Source of the DNA: Nematopogon swammerdamellus
Lineage: Eukaryota; Arthropoda; Insecta; Lepidoptera; Adelidae
Length of the DNA stretch: 64,000 nucleotides
Direction of reading: 5' to 3'
Assembly (NCBI GenBank): GCA_946902875.1
Contig: OX336340.1
Span: 25,063,566-25,127,565, forward strand
Below the pieces are notes generated by a model. It was not told where the DNA came from. It did no database searches and was given only the letters and a program-made list of their open reading frames with translations. Of the stretch, positions 1-9,452 are shown one piece after another (position 1 is the stretch's first letter; each line of letters starts with the position of its first letter). The translations under genes were made by a program, and so were the position numbers.

Positions 1-550
1 TCAGAAGGCACTGACAGATCGCGCGTGACTTCACCAACAGCCGGGGAAATGTCCCTCGTGTTAATATAAACCTTATGCATTCGGTAATAGAGGCTTAAAT
101 TGCTCAATCTAATCGATCAGTGGAACGTTTTATAGGCACCAATAGTGATGGAGCTAGCCGGTGGCGGGGTGTTGGGTTTGTCGGTCTCACTCACTGAGGA
201 CAGAGAGCAGAAATCACATTTCAAGATTGCGCGTTTAGTTGGGTTTTGGCCGGGTGCCTAGGAAAGTATGTCGGTCTGTAGGAATACATTTTGTTCATTG
301 CTTCCTTACATGTTACATATTTTCATATTTTGTTTATTTTTGTTTGTTCTCCTCGTTGTGAGAGTTGGTGAAGAAGCAGCGCAGTTGAATATCTATGCCT
401 GAATAAATGGCGACTTCTATTGCAACTAGGATGAGTCAAATACGACGACGACGGACGAGCAAAATATTATCTTACTTTTAACTATATTTTGTGCCTACTT
501 TTTTTCAATCCTACACGATAACAAACATTTTGGCGTTGTTAGTATGACGG
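1..550. other. Unassigned sequence, possibly the end of an LTR
   Basis: No gene is seen. An AATAAA at 402-407 is followed about 115 bases later by a sequence ending in CA near 523 and then AACATTTTGGCGTTGTTAG. That layout (poly(A) signal, LTR end in CA, then a TTGGCG-type primer-binding-like stretch) resembles the 3' part of an LTR and leader of an LTR retrotransposon. No second LTR, gag or pol is visible, so this is only a suggestion. The 125-bp tandem repeat begins directly afterwards. Confidence 0.2.
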
Positions 551-1150
551 TTGACAGCAAGGTTCTGGTGCCTCCTCATTTGGCTCGGATTATACTACGA
601 GTTCCTTATAGAGCGTTTGTATTTCTGTAGACGCAAAACTACTCAAGGGAATCTTTATCACATTAGACCACAGTTGACAACAAGTTTCTGGTGCCACCTC
701 ATTTGGCTCGGATTATACTACGAGTTCCTTATAGAGCGTTTGCATTTCTGTAGACGTATAAAACTACTCAAGGGAACCTTTATCACATTAGACGACAGTT
801 GACAACAAGTTTCCGGTGCCTCCTCATTTGGCCCGGATTATACTGCGAGTTCCATTTAGAGCGTTTGTATTTCTGTAGACGTATAAGCCTACTCAAGGGA
901 ACCTATATCACATTAGGAGAAAGTTGATGACAAGCTTCTGGTGCCTCCTCATTTGGCTCGTTTTATACTACGCGTTCCATATAGAATCTTTGTATTTATG
1001 TAGACGTATAAAACTACTCAAGGGAACCTTTGTCATATTAGAACGACAGTTGACAAAAAGTTTCTGGTGCCACCTCATTTGGCCTGGATTATACTACGAG
1101 TTCGTTATACGTGTGTCGCATAAACTACTCGAGGGAACATTTTTGGTAAT
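551..1150. repeat. 125-bp tandem repeat, five diverged copies
   Basis: Units start at 551, 674, 799, 924 and 1050, with periods of 123-126 bases. Each begins near TTGAC(A/G)NCAAG and contains CTCATTTGGCTCGGATTATA, a GTAGACGTATAAA segment and CTACTCAAGGGAACC. Copies differ at roughly 5-15% of positions, and the fifth is 3'-truncated and most diverged. The repeated peptide (FWCLLIWLGLYYEF) in the open frames at 551-802 and 924-1277 is a by-product of the repeat, not a gene. Confidence 0.85.
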
Positions 1151-1341
1151 CTTATCGACTGGGCATGGGACTTGGGGCTATGCTATGTGGGTAGAGACAT
1201 GTCGCCCGTATCTTTTGTCTGTTCATTCATATCTTCGTGGGGCATCTTTTGAGACTCTTTCTGTATCAAATCATTGAGTAATTGAATTTAAATTAATGTA
1301 TTCATTGTGTGAATTTCTCAATAAAAATGTGTTTTTTCGAC

Positions 1342-1401
1342 TTTTTTTTATGGTGCGGAAATTTCATTGCGCCAGTACGACTCGCACTTGGCCGGTTTTT
1401 T
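1342..1401 (+). repeat. 3' end of an ACTCGCACTTGGCCGG-family repeat
   Basis: A T-run, then TATGGTGCGGAA, then TACGACTCGCACTTGGCCGG and a T-run. This is the same terminus as the repeats at 14131-14465 and 44371-44676. Only the last ~60 bases are present. Confidence 0.6.
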
Positions 1402-1477
1402 ACATTTGGTTTTACATGAAATTCGAACAACGGCCGGACTTACCGGTCGGAGAAACTCGTCCAAAAGCCGGCCGTAA

Positions 1478-2830
1478 GGCCGGCATGACATTCGCAATCC
1501 CCGTGCATCACAGAATGTCCATGGGTATCGTTAGACACCTACTTGTAGGTGAAACGATGCCACATGTCGCGCTATCGATATCCCTGTGCATCACAGAATG
1601 TCCGTGGGCATCGTTAGACACCTACTTGTAGGTGAAACGATGCCACATGTCGCGCTATCGATATCCCTGTGCATCACAGAATGTCCGTGGGCATCGTTAG
1701 ACACCTACTTGTAGGTGAAACGATGCCACATGTCGCGCTATCGATATCCCTGTGCATCACAGAATGTCCGTGGGCATCGTTAGACACCTACTTGTAGGTG
1801 AAACGATGCCACATGTCGCGCTATCGATATCCCTGTGCATCACAGAATGTCCGTGGGCATCGTTAGACACCTACTTGTAGGTGAAACGATGCCACATGTC
1901 GCGCTATCGATATCCCTGTGCATCACAGAATGTCCGTGGGCATCGTTAGACACCTACTTGTAGGTGAAACGATGCCACATGTCGCGCTATCGATATCCCT
2001 GTGCATCACAGAATGTCCGTAGGCATCGTTAGACACCTACTTGTAGGTGAAGCGATGCCACATGTCGCGCTATCGATATCCCTGTGCATCACAGAATGTC
2101 CGTGGGCATCGTTAGACACCTACTTGTAGGTGAAACGATGCCACATGTCGCGCTATCGATATCCCTGTGCATCACAGAATGTCCGTGGGCATCGTTAGAC
2201 ACCTACTTGTAGGTGAAACGATGCCACATGTCGCGCTATCGATATCCCTGTGCATCACAGAATGTCCGTGGGCATCGTTAGACACCTACTTGTAGGTGAA
2301 ACGATGCCACATGTCGCGCTATCGATATCCCTGTGCATCACAGAATGTCCGTGGGCATCGTTAGACACCTACTTGTAGGTGAAACGATGCCACATGTCGC
2401 GCTATCGATATCCCTGTGCATCACAGAATGTCCGTGGGCATCGTTAGACACCTACTTGTAGGTGAAACGATGCCACATGTCGCGCTATCGATATCCCTGT
2501 GCATCACAGAATGTCCGTGGGCATCGTTAGACACCTACTTGTAGGTGAAACGATGCCACATGTCGCGCTATCGATATCCCTGTGCATCACAGAATGTCCG
2601 TGGGCATCGTTAGACACCTACTTGTAGGTGAAACGATGCCACATGTCGCGCTATCGATATCCCTGTGCATCACAGAATGTCCGTGGGCATCGTTAGACAC
2701 CTACTTGTAGGTGAAACGATGCCACATGTCGCGCTATCGATATCCCTGTGCATCACAGAATGTCCGTGGGCATCGTTAGACACCTACTTGTAGGTGAAAA
2801 GATGCCACATGTCGCGCTATCGATAAAAAA
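1478..2830 (+). repeat. 83-bp tandem array (16 copies) derived from a LINE 3' end
   Basis: The motif CACATGTCGCGCTATCGAT recurs at an exact 83-base spacing from 1561 to 2806, giving 16 units (about 1497-2824). Internal units are almost identical. Differences are seen in unit 1 (CCATGGGTATCG), unit 7 (CCGTAGGC and AAGCGATGCC) and unit 16 (GAAAAGATGCC). The lead-in at 1478-1496 (GCCGGCATGACATTCGCAA) and the run-out (GCTATCGATAAAAAAAA) match the coding end and poly(A) junction of the LINE copies at 9236-9390, 35095-35356, 51436-51640 and 59840-60030. The peptide of the first unit (MSMGIVRHLLVGETMPHVAL) is related to MSMGVVRHLMGGLAPHVAL at 9320-9385. Each unit contains a hairpin: GGCATCGTT, CACCTAC, TT, GTAGGTG, AACGATGCC. 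Because 83 is not a multiple of three, the array cannot code for a continuous repeat protein. Confidence 0.92.
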
Positions 2831-2888
2831 AACCGACCGCGCCCGGTGTCTATAACTTCAACAATCGATTCGAATCGAATCGAGACTG

Positions 2889-3265
2889 AAAAAAAAAAAG
2901 TTTTAAAAAACATAAAACCGACTTCCTAAAAAAAGTAAAACTAAAAAACTATTTAAAATAAAAATATAAAAACCGCCTTCAAAAATATATGAAATAAAAA
3001 CCTAAAAAAAAAAACGAACCCTAGAGTTGAAGGCGGTGCTAAAAAGGCTACACAAATCACAAAGGATATTATCATCCGCTCATGTTTTCTTTCATGCATC
3101 ATTTTTGCTTGCTTTAGCACCGCCTTCAACTCTAGGGTTCGTTTTTTTTTTTAGGTTTTTATTTCATATATTTTTGAAGGCGGTTTTTATATTTTTATTT
3201 TAAATAGTTTTTTAGTTTTACTTTTTTTAGGAAGTCGGTTTTATGTTTTTTAAAACTTTTTTTTT
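2889..3265. mobile_element. Foldback element with ~155-bp inverted arms
   Basis: Left arm about 2889-3043 and right arm about 3113-3265 are near-perfect reverse complements. They share AACCGACTTCCT, ACCGCCTTCAAAAATATATG, CGAACCCTAGAGTTGAAGGC and GGTGCTAAA. The ~70-base loop (3044-3112) is unrelated sequence. There is no coding capacity. It resembles a non-autonomous foldback or MITE, or a recent inverted duplication. The arms are rich in A/T homopolymer runs. Confidence 0.85.
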
Positions 3266-3387
3266 ATTTCACAGTTTTTTTTAGTAATTTTTTGCTATTA
3301 ATGTACTCGGCGGAATCGCTCGGCCTTCGGCCTCGCGATTCCGCCTCGCTTTCCAATCCGATCTTGACCCAATTAAAATAGGACCAC
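3266..3387. other. Short spacer with a GC-rich hairpin
   Basis: Contains GCGGAATCGC, then CGGCCTTCGGCC, then GCGATTCCGC at 3309-3348, so GCGGAATCGC and GCGATTCCGC pair around a CGGCCTTCGGCC core. No gene is seen. Confidence 0.45.
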
Positions 3388-3735
3388 GTCAGCTTCGATA
3401 GCTCAGTGGTGCAGACAGTCAACTGTCGCTATTGAATTTTAAGCAACGCTGGGTGCGGTCAGTACTTAGATGGGTGACCGCTGACCGTTGGAGGCTGACC
3501 AAGGTTCGGATTCCTCGTAAAACTGTAAGTCCCTTCCCTCGTAATTTTACTTGGTGGTAGGGTTTAACCTTCCCGGGTTGGTACCACCGCACTGAATTAA
3601 ACGTCGGTCGAAACGGCTATGTAAATAGTTTATGTTTTCCGACCAGTTCAGTGTAGTCAGCACGATCAAAGGGGGAAGCACTGACATGGCACTGGTGTTA
3701 TGGGCTGACATCACAGACGTTGTAGGTGATGTTGC
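3388..3735 (+). mobile_element. tRNA/5S composite SINE, nearly full length
   Basis: Starts GTCAGCTTCGATAGCTCAGT (A box TAGCTCAGTGG at about 3399-3409). Next comes the 5S-like block TTAAGCAACGCTGGGTGCGG, then TCAGTACTTAGATGGGTGAC, then a B-box-like AGGTTCGGATTCC, then the family body (GGTGGTAGGGTTTAACC, AACGGCTATGTAAATAG, TTATGGGCTGACATCAC). The final TAGCCAACCGTGTCAG tail is missing; the element breaks off inside GATGT(A)GC at about 3735 and runs into another repeat. Confidence 0.85.
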
Positions 3736-3935
3736 AGAACTTAGTAGAATGGACAGACATAAACGTGTTACGGAAGCCTACTTTTATTATAAAATAACCG
3801 TCGGAGGACCTTGGTTGAAAATTGTAAAATTTAGTAGAACGGATAGACATGCATATGTTACGGAACCCTACATTCATTTTGCAGAACTTAGTAGAATGGA
3901 CAGACATAAACGTGTTACGGAACCCTACTTAACAG
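3736..3935. repeat. Three diverged ~46-bp repeat units
   Basis: Units at about 3737-3784, 3829-3875 and 3886-3931 share AACTTAGTAGAATGGACAGA, then CATAAACGTGTTACGGAA and CCCTACTT. Unit 2 is the most diverged (ACGGATAGACATGCATATG). They sit at the broken 3' end of the SINE. ACGGAACCCTA resembles the terminus of common lepidopteran dispersed repeats. Confidence 0.6.
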
Positions 3936-4009
3936 TTGCACTCCGGGAGTGCCGGCAGATCCCGTGCCACTCTAACTTAACCCTTAACGCAATGACTTAA
4001 GGTTTCAAA

Positions 4010-4115
4010 TAAAAAAAAAAAAGAATTTTCAAAATCGGCCCACAATTGACGGAGTAATCGCGTAACAAACATCCAAAAAAAGAAAACATACCGTCGAATT
4101 GAGAATCTTTTAGGT
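4010..4115. repeat. Dispersed repeat fragment (CGGCCCACAATTGACGGAG type)
   Basis: Shares GAATTTTCNAAATCGGCCC, CAATTGACGGAG, AATCGCGTAACAAACAT and GACGAATTGAGAA-like pieces with 4785-4945. I take both to be 3' segments of one non-LTR or SINE family. Confidence 0.6.
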
Positions 4116-4494
4116 CTAAAGTAAATTTCTCGTGAAGACAAATGCAACGAGCCCAAACACGATGGGTTTATCATGTGTAGTTTAGGAGTTCCTATGGCCA
4201 CCTTCTGTCTCCATCATCAAACCAGCTCGATGGTACTCGGTACAGTAGGTACTGGCCAGGTACCATAATAAATTAAACGCCGGTCGGAAAAGATAAAAAA
4301 ATTTCAAATTTAGAATATTCATGAAACAAGGGTCCGAATATGTATCACTAGTATATCGATTCATGTATTTCAACAGGACAGAGAAAATTTCAAAATATTA
4401 GGTATTTAATACTTTTTAGTTTTTTTTTTTTTGTTTTTTGGAAATCGGTTTAATATTTTTTAAAACAGTTTTTATTTCATTCTTTTTAGTAATA

Positions 4495-4720
4495 TTACAT
4501 AAAAAAGAATAATCGAAATCGAATAATCGAAATCGATTGAAGTGGTACAGAATTATTCGCCATATGTGTCAGACTGCAAATTGCTGAATAAGTCCACATC
4601 ACAAATGTTTTGCTGAAGGTAACCACACACCATACTAATTTATCAAACTGAAAATTGCCGAATACGACCACATCACAAGTTTTGCTGAAGGTAACCACAC
4701 ACTATAGTATTATGCTGATT
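4495..4720. repeat. Imperfect tandem duplication, ~90 bp
   Basis: GAAGGTAACCACACACCATA recurs as GAAGGTAACCACACACTATA. Each is preceded by a CAAATTGCTGAATA or AAAATTGCCGAATA segment and ACCACATCACAA. AATAATCGAAATCG is also directly doubled at about 4508-4536. No gene is seen. Confidence 0.55.
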
Positions 4721-4784
4721 TTACGAAAACCACTCAACCAATTTCGATAAAATTGAAATGGGACCACCTCGGAAGTATGACCTA

Positions 4785-4945
4785 ACTAACAAAAAAAGAA
4801 TTTTCTAAATCGGCCCTCAATTGACGGAGAAATCGCGTAACAAACATACAAAAAAATAAAAAAAAAAAAAATAAAAAAAAAAATAAAAAAAAACATACAG
4901 ACGAATTGAGAACCTCCTCCTTTTTTGGAAGTCGGTTAAAAATAC
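4785..4945. repeat. Dispersed repeat with an A-rich tract and AAGTCGGTT end
   Basis: Second copy of the CGGCCCTCAATTGACGGAG family, with an expanded A-rich tract (4850-4893). It ends ACCTCCTCCTTTTTTGGAAG then TCGGTTAAAA, a terminus common to lepidopteran retroelement tails. Confidence 0.6.
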
Positions 4946-5139
4946 AAATAATTGTTTTTTGTTTATTTCAGGATCATCATTACAGCCATTGTGAATTGAT
5001 TGAGGGAGCTGTAATACAACAGGTGAGTTCTAATTTAACTTCTAAATGCACTTATCATGGCCGAATGTACTTCCCTCATCCCTCGTGCCCTTATCCATAT
5101 CCGCCACATAGCCGGTTAGCCACACGTATTTTCTGAATC

Positions 5140-5274
5140 GTCCGTCCAGTTCAGTGTAGCCGACATGAAATGAAGGGAAGCACTGACATGGCACCTAGTT
5201 CACCCGGTGTTATGGGCTGATATCACGGATGTTGTAGGTGATGTAGCCAACCGTGTCAGTTTCCATAAAAAAAA
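5140..5274 (+). mobile_element. SINE 3' fragment
   Basis: Begins at GTCCAGTTCAGTGTAGCC and runs through TTATGGGCTGATATCACGGA to the intact tail AGCCAACCGTGTCAGTTTCC and an A-run. It lacks the tRNA/5S head, as expected for a 5'-truncated insertion. Confidence 0.85.
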
Positions 5275-5635
5275 CGACCGTAAAGTAAAGCCGTAAATTT
5301 TTTAATAATATTTAACAACCAGGGTAATTTAAAAAACCTCATGCTTGATGTTTTGAGTCGAGCAAGCCAGGCAAAAGTACTGCCATTGTTATTAAACAAA
5401 CAAGCGATATGAATCAAATAACATCAAACAACTTAGGTACTTCGGATTTACATAATACAAACAAAACGTATTTGTTTACACTAGTGGATGATGTCAGATT
5501 CAGAAGTCAAGTTACATTATCCGCTCAAGTGCCGGAGCCATTTTTCAAAAAGTTATTTTATTTTATTTCTTTATTTTCACATTTTTACCATATATTTTTA
5601 TTAATTTTACACATTTTAACATACATACATACATA

Positions 5636-5842
5636 GCGTCACGCCTGTTTCCCGGTGGGGTAGGCAGAGACAACGGATCTCCACATCATTTTAAATTATA
5701 CAGAAACTTATAAAAATACACAAAATTAATATAAATCTAAATAAAAACGGTAAATATCCGCCGGCGGCGGGAGGCAGGCCTCCAAGCACGCTGGCGGGTG
5801 CAGGCCGTGGCTACGGAGCTCTCCGAGACGACGCGAGACAAG
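5636..5842 (-). repeat. Dispersed repeat (GTTTCCCGGTGGGGTAGGC) joined to a GC-rich repeat
   Basis: 5636-5690 carries CACGCCTGTTTCCCGGTGGG and AGGCAGAGACAACGGATCTCC, also seen at 25515-25565. 5690-5842 is the reverse complement of about 22405-22570, sharing GGCGGGAG, GGCGGGTGCAGG and GTGGCTACGGAGCTCTCCG. Strand is given relative to the 22.4-kb copy. No coding function is seen. Confidence 0.6.
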
Positions 5843-5877
5843 CTACGATTTATATTTATTGTTACATACATATTATT

Positions 5878-6175
5878 AAAAATTACAAATAAAAAAAACC
5901 CCCGACCCTTAAAAAGCCAAAAATATTTTCCGTTGAATTACTGAAAGGAGTCGGTGAACCGCTAAGTAAATTCCCGCGCAGCTCTGAGTTTTTATATTTG
6001 CTTAGCGGTCCCCCGACTCCTTTAAGTAAGTCAACGGAAATTATTTTTGACTTTTTATGGGTCGGGGTTTTTAAAATTTGTAATTTAACTTTTATTGCTT
6101 AAAAAAAAAACCGCATGAAAATCGGTCCACACACACACGTCAAACCCCTCCGTTTTTTGCGTCGAGGGTTAAAAG
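5878..6175 (+). mobile_element. Foldback/dispersed repeat, GGAGTCGG family
   Basis: Inverted arms at about 5897-5968 and 6000-6070 share CCCCGACCCTTAAAAAG, TTCCGTTGA and GGAGTCGG with CCGCTAAG. The loop carries CGCGCAGCTCTGAGTTTT. The downstream part (AAAACCGCATGAAAATCGG, then TTTTTTGCGTCGAGGGTTA) matches 55795-56092 and, in reverse, 9951-10410. Confidence 0.75.
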
Positions 6176-6261
6176 ATGACATACATTTTAATCTCTCGCG
6201 ACACTTTGCGTACACAGAAACTAAGACATATCGACGACCTAGGATGCTTAGGGCTATAAAA

Positions 6262-6312
6262 TACGAGTCCGGATAACCGGATGTCCGGATAAGCGGTGTC
6301 CGGATAACCGGG
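6262..6312. repeat. Short TCCGGATAACCGG repeats
   Basis: GTCCGGATAACCGGATGTCC, then GGATAAGCGGTGTCCGGATA. These are three imperfect copies of a ~18-bp unit. No gene. Confidence 0.5.
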
Positions 6313-6319
6313 ATTCTAC

Positions 6320-7550
6320 TCAATCACGTCGGAGGATAGAACTCGAACGTATGTTGATCGAAATTCAAAGTTTTGATGAACACGCGTGTAATCAACTCTA
6401 TATTGGAAATTAATTTCAGTCGGCCGAGGACAAAGGATATGTTCAGAACGACGAATTGACAAATGTTATCTCAATGGAGAACGTTCATTGTGACATTATT
6501 GCATTTTAATTATTGTGTAGTTATTTCACTTGTACCGTGTTGGGCCGTCGTCACTTCAAAAGTATAGCCCCACCGCATCTCCCTTACTCGAATACATATA
6601 GTATGTGGTGGTACGGAACCCTCGTTTCTTTTTGATGTCTTAAACTATATGAGTTTGTCTTATTTCAATTCTAGGCATAATTTTGCTCTAGATATTGTTT
6701 AAATGGGGTTCCACTGGCATGGCATCTATTTCCTGAGTCACACGCGAGTTTATTACGAAATATCCTTCCGAGCGGCCGTTGGCAGCAGTCCATTAAACAC
6801 GGTTTACTGCTGCGCTGCTGCGGCGACCTCGTGCGAGTTTACTGCAGCACCGTGTAGTCGTCACATCGCGTCTTTGAAGGTTCCCCTGCGCGTGTCAATT
6901 GTATACCTACCAACATGCGTTAGAAGACAGCATCCATTGCAACCTCGATTGCATTGCAACACAGCCGTCTCCGGGTAAGCCATTTTGAACGCTAATGACG
7001 GCGAAATATTTCCGTTCGGTCTTCCATTTTCAAATTATGTTGAAATTCCACCTTCTCATTTCAACGAGGCCCGTTTTTTGACGTTAACATATTTTGATTG
7101 CTCCTAGTGTTCCATTTTCAAAACAACAACGGGAAAAGCGAGAAATCGTGTAACTGGTTCGAATTTTAAAAAATGTTCAAAGTTTAAAATCCAAACTGGT
7201 TGTCATCAGTGCCCAAACCGTTGACCTATAACATAATAGTCATATAATCATTCGTTTTTTACCCAACTGCGCGAAGCAAAAAGTACGGTTATGTTTTTCA
7301 CACGTAGGTATGTGTGTTTCAATTTTTATTTTTATTTATTTTGAATATCTACCTACAGCTTAGCATTACAATAGATGAATTCAGTAATTATTATTTTCGC
7401 CAATTACAGATTTTCCTTTAAAGCTAATTCAATAGTAGTTGTCTCGAATTCCTGCGTCTGTCATCATAAATCAGCACATGCGTGTCTAGGCAGTGGCAAA
7501 CATTTTTGTAAAGTAGACTATAGGTGCACATTGAAAACATTTCCAGTGAA
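6320..7550. other. Unique-looking sequence, no gene seen
   Basis: Short open frames only (for example 6703-6978, 91 codons, no recognisable domain). 6535-6620 weakly resembles the GTACCGTGTGGGGCCGG repeat family. A GC-richer stretch at 6770-6970 contains several CTGCTGCGGCG-like and ACTGCAGCACCGTG pieces, but I cannot assign a function. Confidence 0.4.
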
Positions 7551-7552
7551 GT

Positions 7553-7700
7553 TTCTTGTCAGTTCTTCTTCGCTGTGATAATCGAACTGGCGGAATGTTA
7601 CAATGTAAATATGACAAATCTGAGCATAGTTTTTATTATAGACATTTTAAATTCATTTATTATATTTAAATTAAGTATATTGTATTTATGTGTACATGTC
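7553..7700 (+). repeat. Dispersed repeat (GTCAGTTCTTCTTCGCTG)
   Basis: CTTGTCAGTTCTTCTTCGCT, GTGATAATCGAACTGGCGG and AATGTTACAATGTAAATATG recur almost exactly at 28587-28660. A sister family at 20280-20330 has ATTGAATTTAGAACTGGCGG. It is probably a retroelement 3' region. Confidence 0.65.
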
Positions 7701-8275
7701 GATGTGACTGTTAGTGTAGTGTGTGAGGGTGTGTAAGGGTGTACGTATGTGGCAGTGAGTGAGTAGTTGCATAAAAAATAAAAATGGGTAAATATATGTT
7801 TGTATATTTATTTCTTTATCTGATTATGAAATATATATTTACATTTATGGTTGTAATCGGCATAGGGTATGATCGTTCCATTTTCAAAATAAAGCCGACG
7901 TGTTTATTGTAGATATTTAGTTCGTCCTCATGAATAAAAAAGTTGTAATACGTATAATACTATAAAAGCATGCACAACTACGTTTATTGAGAAAGTTTCT
8001 TACTGATAAAGTTATTCAAAGCTAAACTGTAAGTTCAGGTTAAAACAATATAACCAGACAGCTATTAATAATAGTTCCTAAACTTAACTCGCTAACTACT
8101 GATCGTAGAAACGACGCATTTTCTTGCTCTGCATAGTTATCTCGCCACGGTGGGCAAGCTACACGTGAAATTACCGAAGTTAATCAAAGTTGTGCGTAGT
8201 CACAGCTGCGGCCGCCCTCAAGGAACGTGAGGTGAATCTGTTGGCGGGTATGGCACCTATTCATTAATTATTATA
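7700..8275. other. No gene seen
   Basis: GT-rich low-complexity sequence at 7690-7765, then AT-rich unique sequence. Nothing recognisable. Confidence 0.4.
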
Positions 8276-8330
8276 ATTACAAATTAAAAAACCCTCGAAC
8301 CTTAAAAGGCCAAAAATAATTTCCCTTTAC
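8276..8330. repeat. Fragment of the GGAGTCGG foldback family
   Basis: ATTACAAATTAAAAAACCCTCGAACC, given in pieces as AAAAAACCCTCGAACC, then TTAAAAGGCCAAAAATAATT. It matches the outer left arm of 5878-6175 and stops before the central stem. Confidence 0.5.
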
Positions 8331-8358
8331 TTTACCCTGCCACCCACCCTATCTCCGC

Positions 8359-8560
8359 ATGACTCGTCGCAGAGAGACTCAGCACCCTTTTGTTGTTGAC
8401 ATTGAGCTTTTGAGAACCCATCGGTTCTCTAAATCGTTTCTTTGTCGCACCGCTAGAGTGTGGAACTGTCTTCTGGCGAGAGTATTTCCTGAATCCTTTA
8501 ACCTGGGTGTCTTCAAGCGTCGTATTAACGGGCTAGACAGCCTAGCAACAGTTCGCAAAT
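8359..8560 (+). pseudogene. LINE reverse-transcriptase ORF C-terminus (Jockey/CR1-like), remnant
   Basis: The frame reads HPFVVDIELLRTHRFSKSFL, then CRTARVWNCL, then FPESFNLGVFKRRINGL. This pattern (RT.RFSKSFLCRTA.VWN.L followed by FP..YNLG.FKRR.N) is the usual C-terminal tail of Jockey/CR1-group LINE ORF2 proteins. It recurs in this window at 41402-41600, 58073-58345 and, as a related subfamily, at 9236, 35095, 51436 and 59840. Endonuclease and the RT catalytic domain are absent, and the frame continues into unrelated sequence after about 8560. Inactive fragment. Confidence 0.8.
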
Positions 8561-8589
8561 CTGCTGGCATTTTTTTTTATGTAAACCAC

Positions 8590-8790
8590 CATGTGTGGCT
8601 GTGCCGAGAGACCAATGGTGCAGTCGACAGAGCCAAAATCACCTCTCCTCGCGAAACCACACTCAGTTAGGTGCCATGCCGCGCCAAGGTGAGAGGTGGC
8701 TACCCTGTCGCCCTTTAGATCGGCATCGGTCCTTATCCGCCTTTTACGACATGCAAGGGGAGAGATGCAGTACTCGTGGATGTATGGGAA
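8590..8790 (+). repeat. Dispersed repeat (CCTTTTACGACATGCA family)
   Basis: Contains CCAAGGTGAGAGGTGGC, CTGTCGCCCTTTAG and CGCCTTTTACGACATGCA, then GGGGAGAGATGCAGT. Related copies are at 31500-31830 (-), 39270-39600 (+), 48771-48880 (-), 17002-17088 (-), 57481-57570 and 59001-59072. The open frame at 8595-8819 is incidental. Confidence 0.7.
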
Positions 8791-9235
8791 TAAATTATTT
8801 TATTAATTACATTAATTGATTACAATATTTGCATAATATAAATGTTTGTGAGTGATAAAAAATAGTACTAAATAAATTGTTTACCTTCTATTCTAATGGT
8901 TTGAATATAGAAGAATATGTTGATGCTCCCATCGTTGATTGTTAAAATTTGCAAAATACTTGACCCTAGCTTGCGGAATAATCTAAATACAATTTGCAAA
9001 GAATGGCAACACTTACAGTCGCTTTACATAAAAAACAAAAAACAAAATTCGCCTCTGGTGGGCAAGTTCACCTTCGCAATAAATTCGCATTTTGTAGAGG
9101 AGTTTAAACAATGTAGAAGCGGACTCCATGAATAATACACGAAGCTGCGATCCCGAGATGATAGGCAAGCTGCAGTTAGGGTGACCATAACTTCCATTTT
9201 CACAGGAGAAGGTTTTAAGACCAACTACTTGCTAG

Positions 9236-9390
9236 AGCATTGGTACGGTCTCGGGTCCTTCAAGAGGGGCGTGAATAGGCACCTGTCAGGCCATGCATTC
9301 GCAACCCCCGCATACGAACGAATGTCCATGGGCGTCGTTAGACACCTTATGGGTGGCTTGGCGCCACATGTCGCTCTTTCTATAAAAAAA
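9236..9390 (+). pseudogene. LINE ORF C-terminus plus 3' end (source subfamily of the 83-bp array)
   Basis: Reads GLGSFKRGVNRHLSGHAFAT, then ERMSMGVVRHLMGG, LAPHVALSI, and then an A-run at 9386. The DNA ends CGCCACATGTCGCTCTTTCT then ATAAAAAAAA. This is the same terminus from which the 1497-2824 array is built. The 3' stem-loop is GGCGTCG, loop, CACC..GGTG, then GGCGCC. The rest of the LINE is missing. Confidence 0.78.
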
Positions 9391-9452
9391 ACAATTAACA
9401 CTCAATCTTCAGTGATAAAATAATTTCGGAGTATTTTTCAAAATGTGTGTGA

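Noticed and set aside
551..1277. Open frames with repeated FWCLLIWLGLYYEF peptides
   Set aside because: They follow the 125-bp tandem repeat, units vary in length (123-126), and frames shift between units.
1497..2824. Evenly spaced repeats resembling a CRISPR array
   Set aside because: The whole 83-bp unit is repeated with no unique spacers, no cas-like genes are present, and the setting is eukaryotic.
3640..4000. 122-codon frame from the SINE into the following repeats
   Set aside because: It translates SINE tail and short repeat units in series and does not represent a protein.
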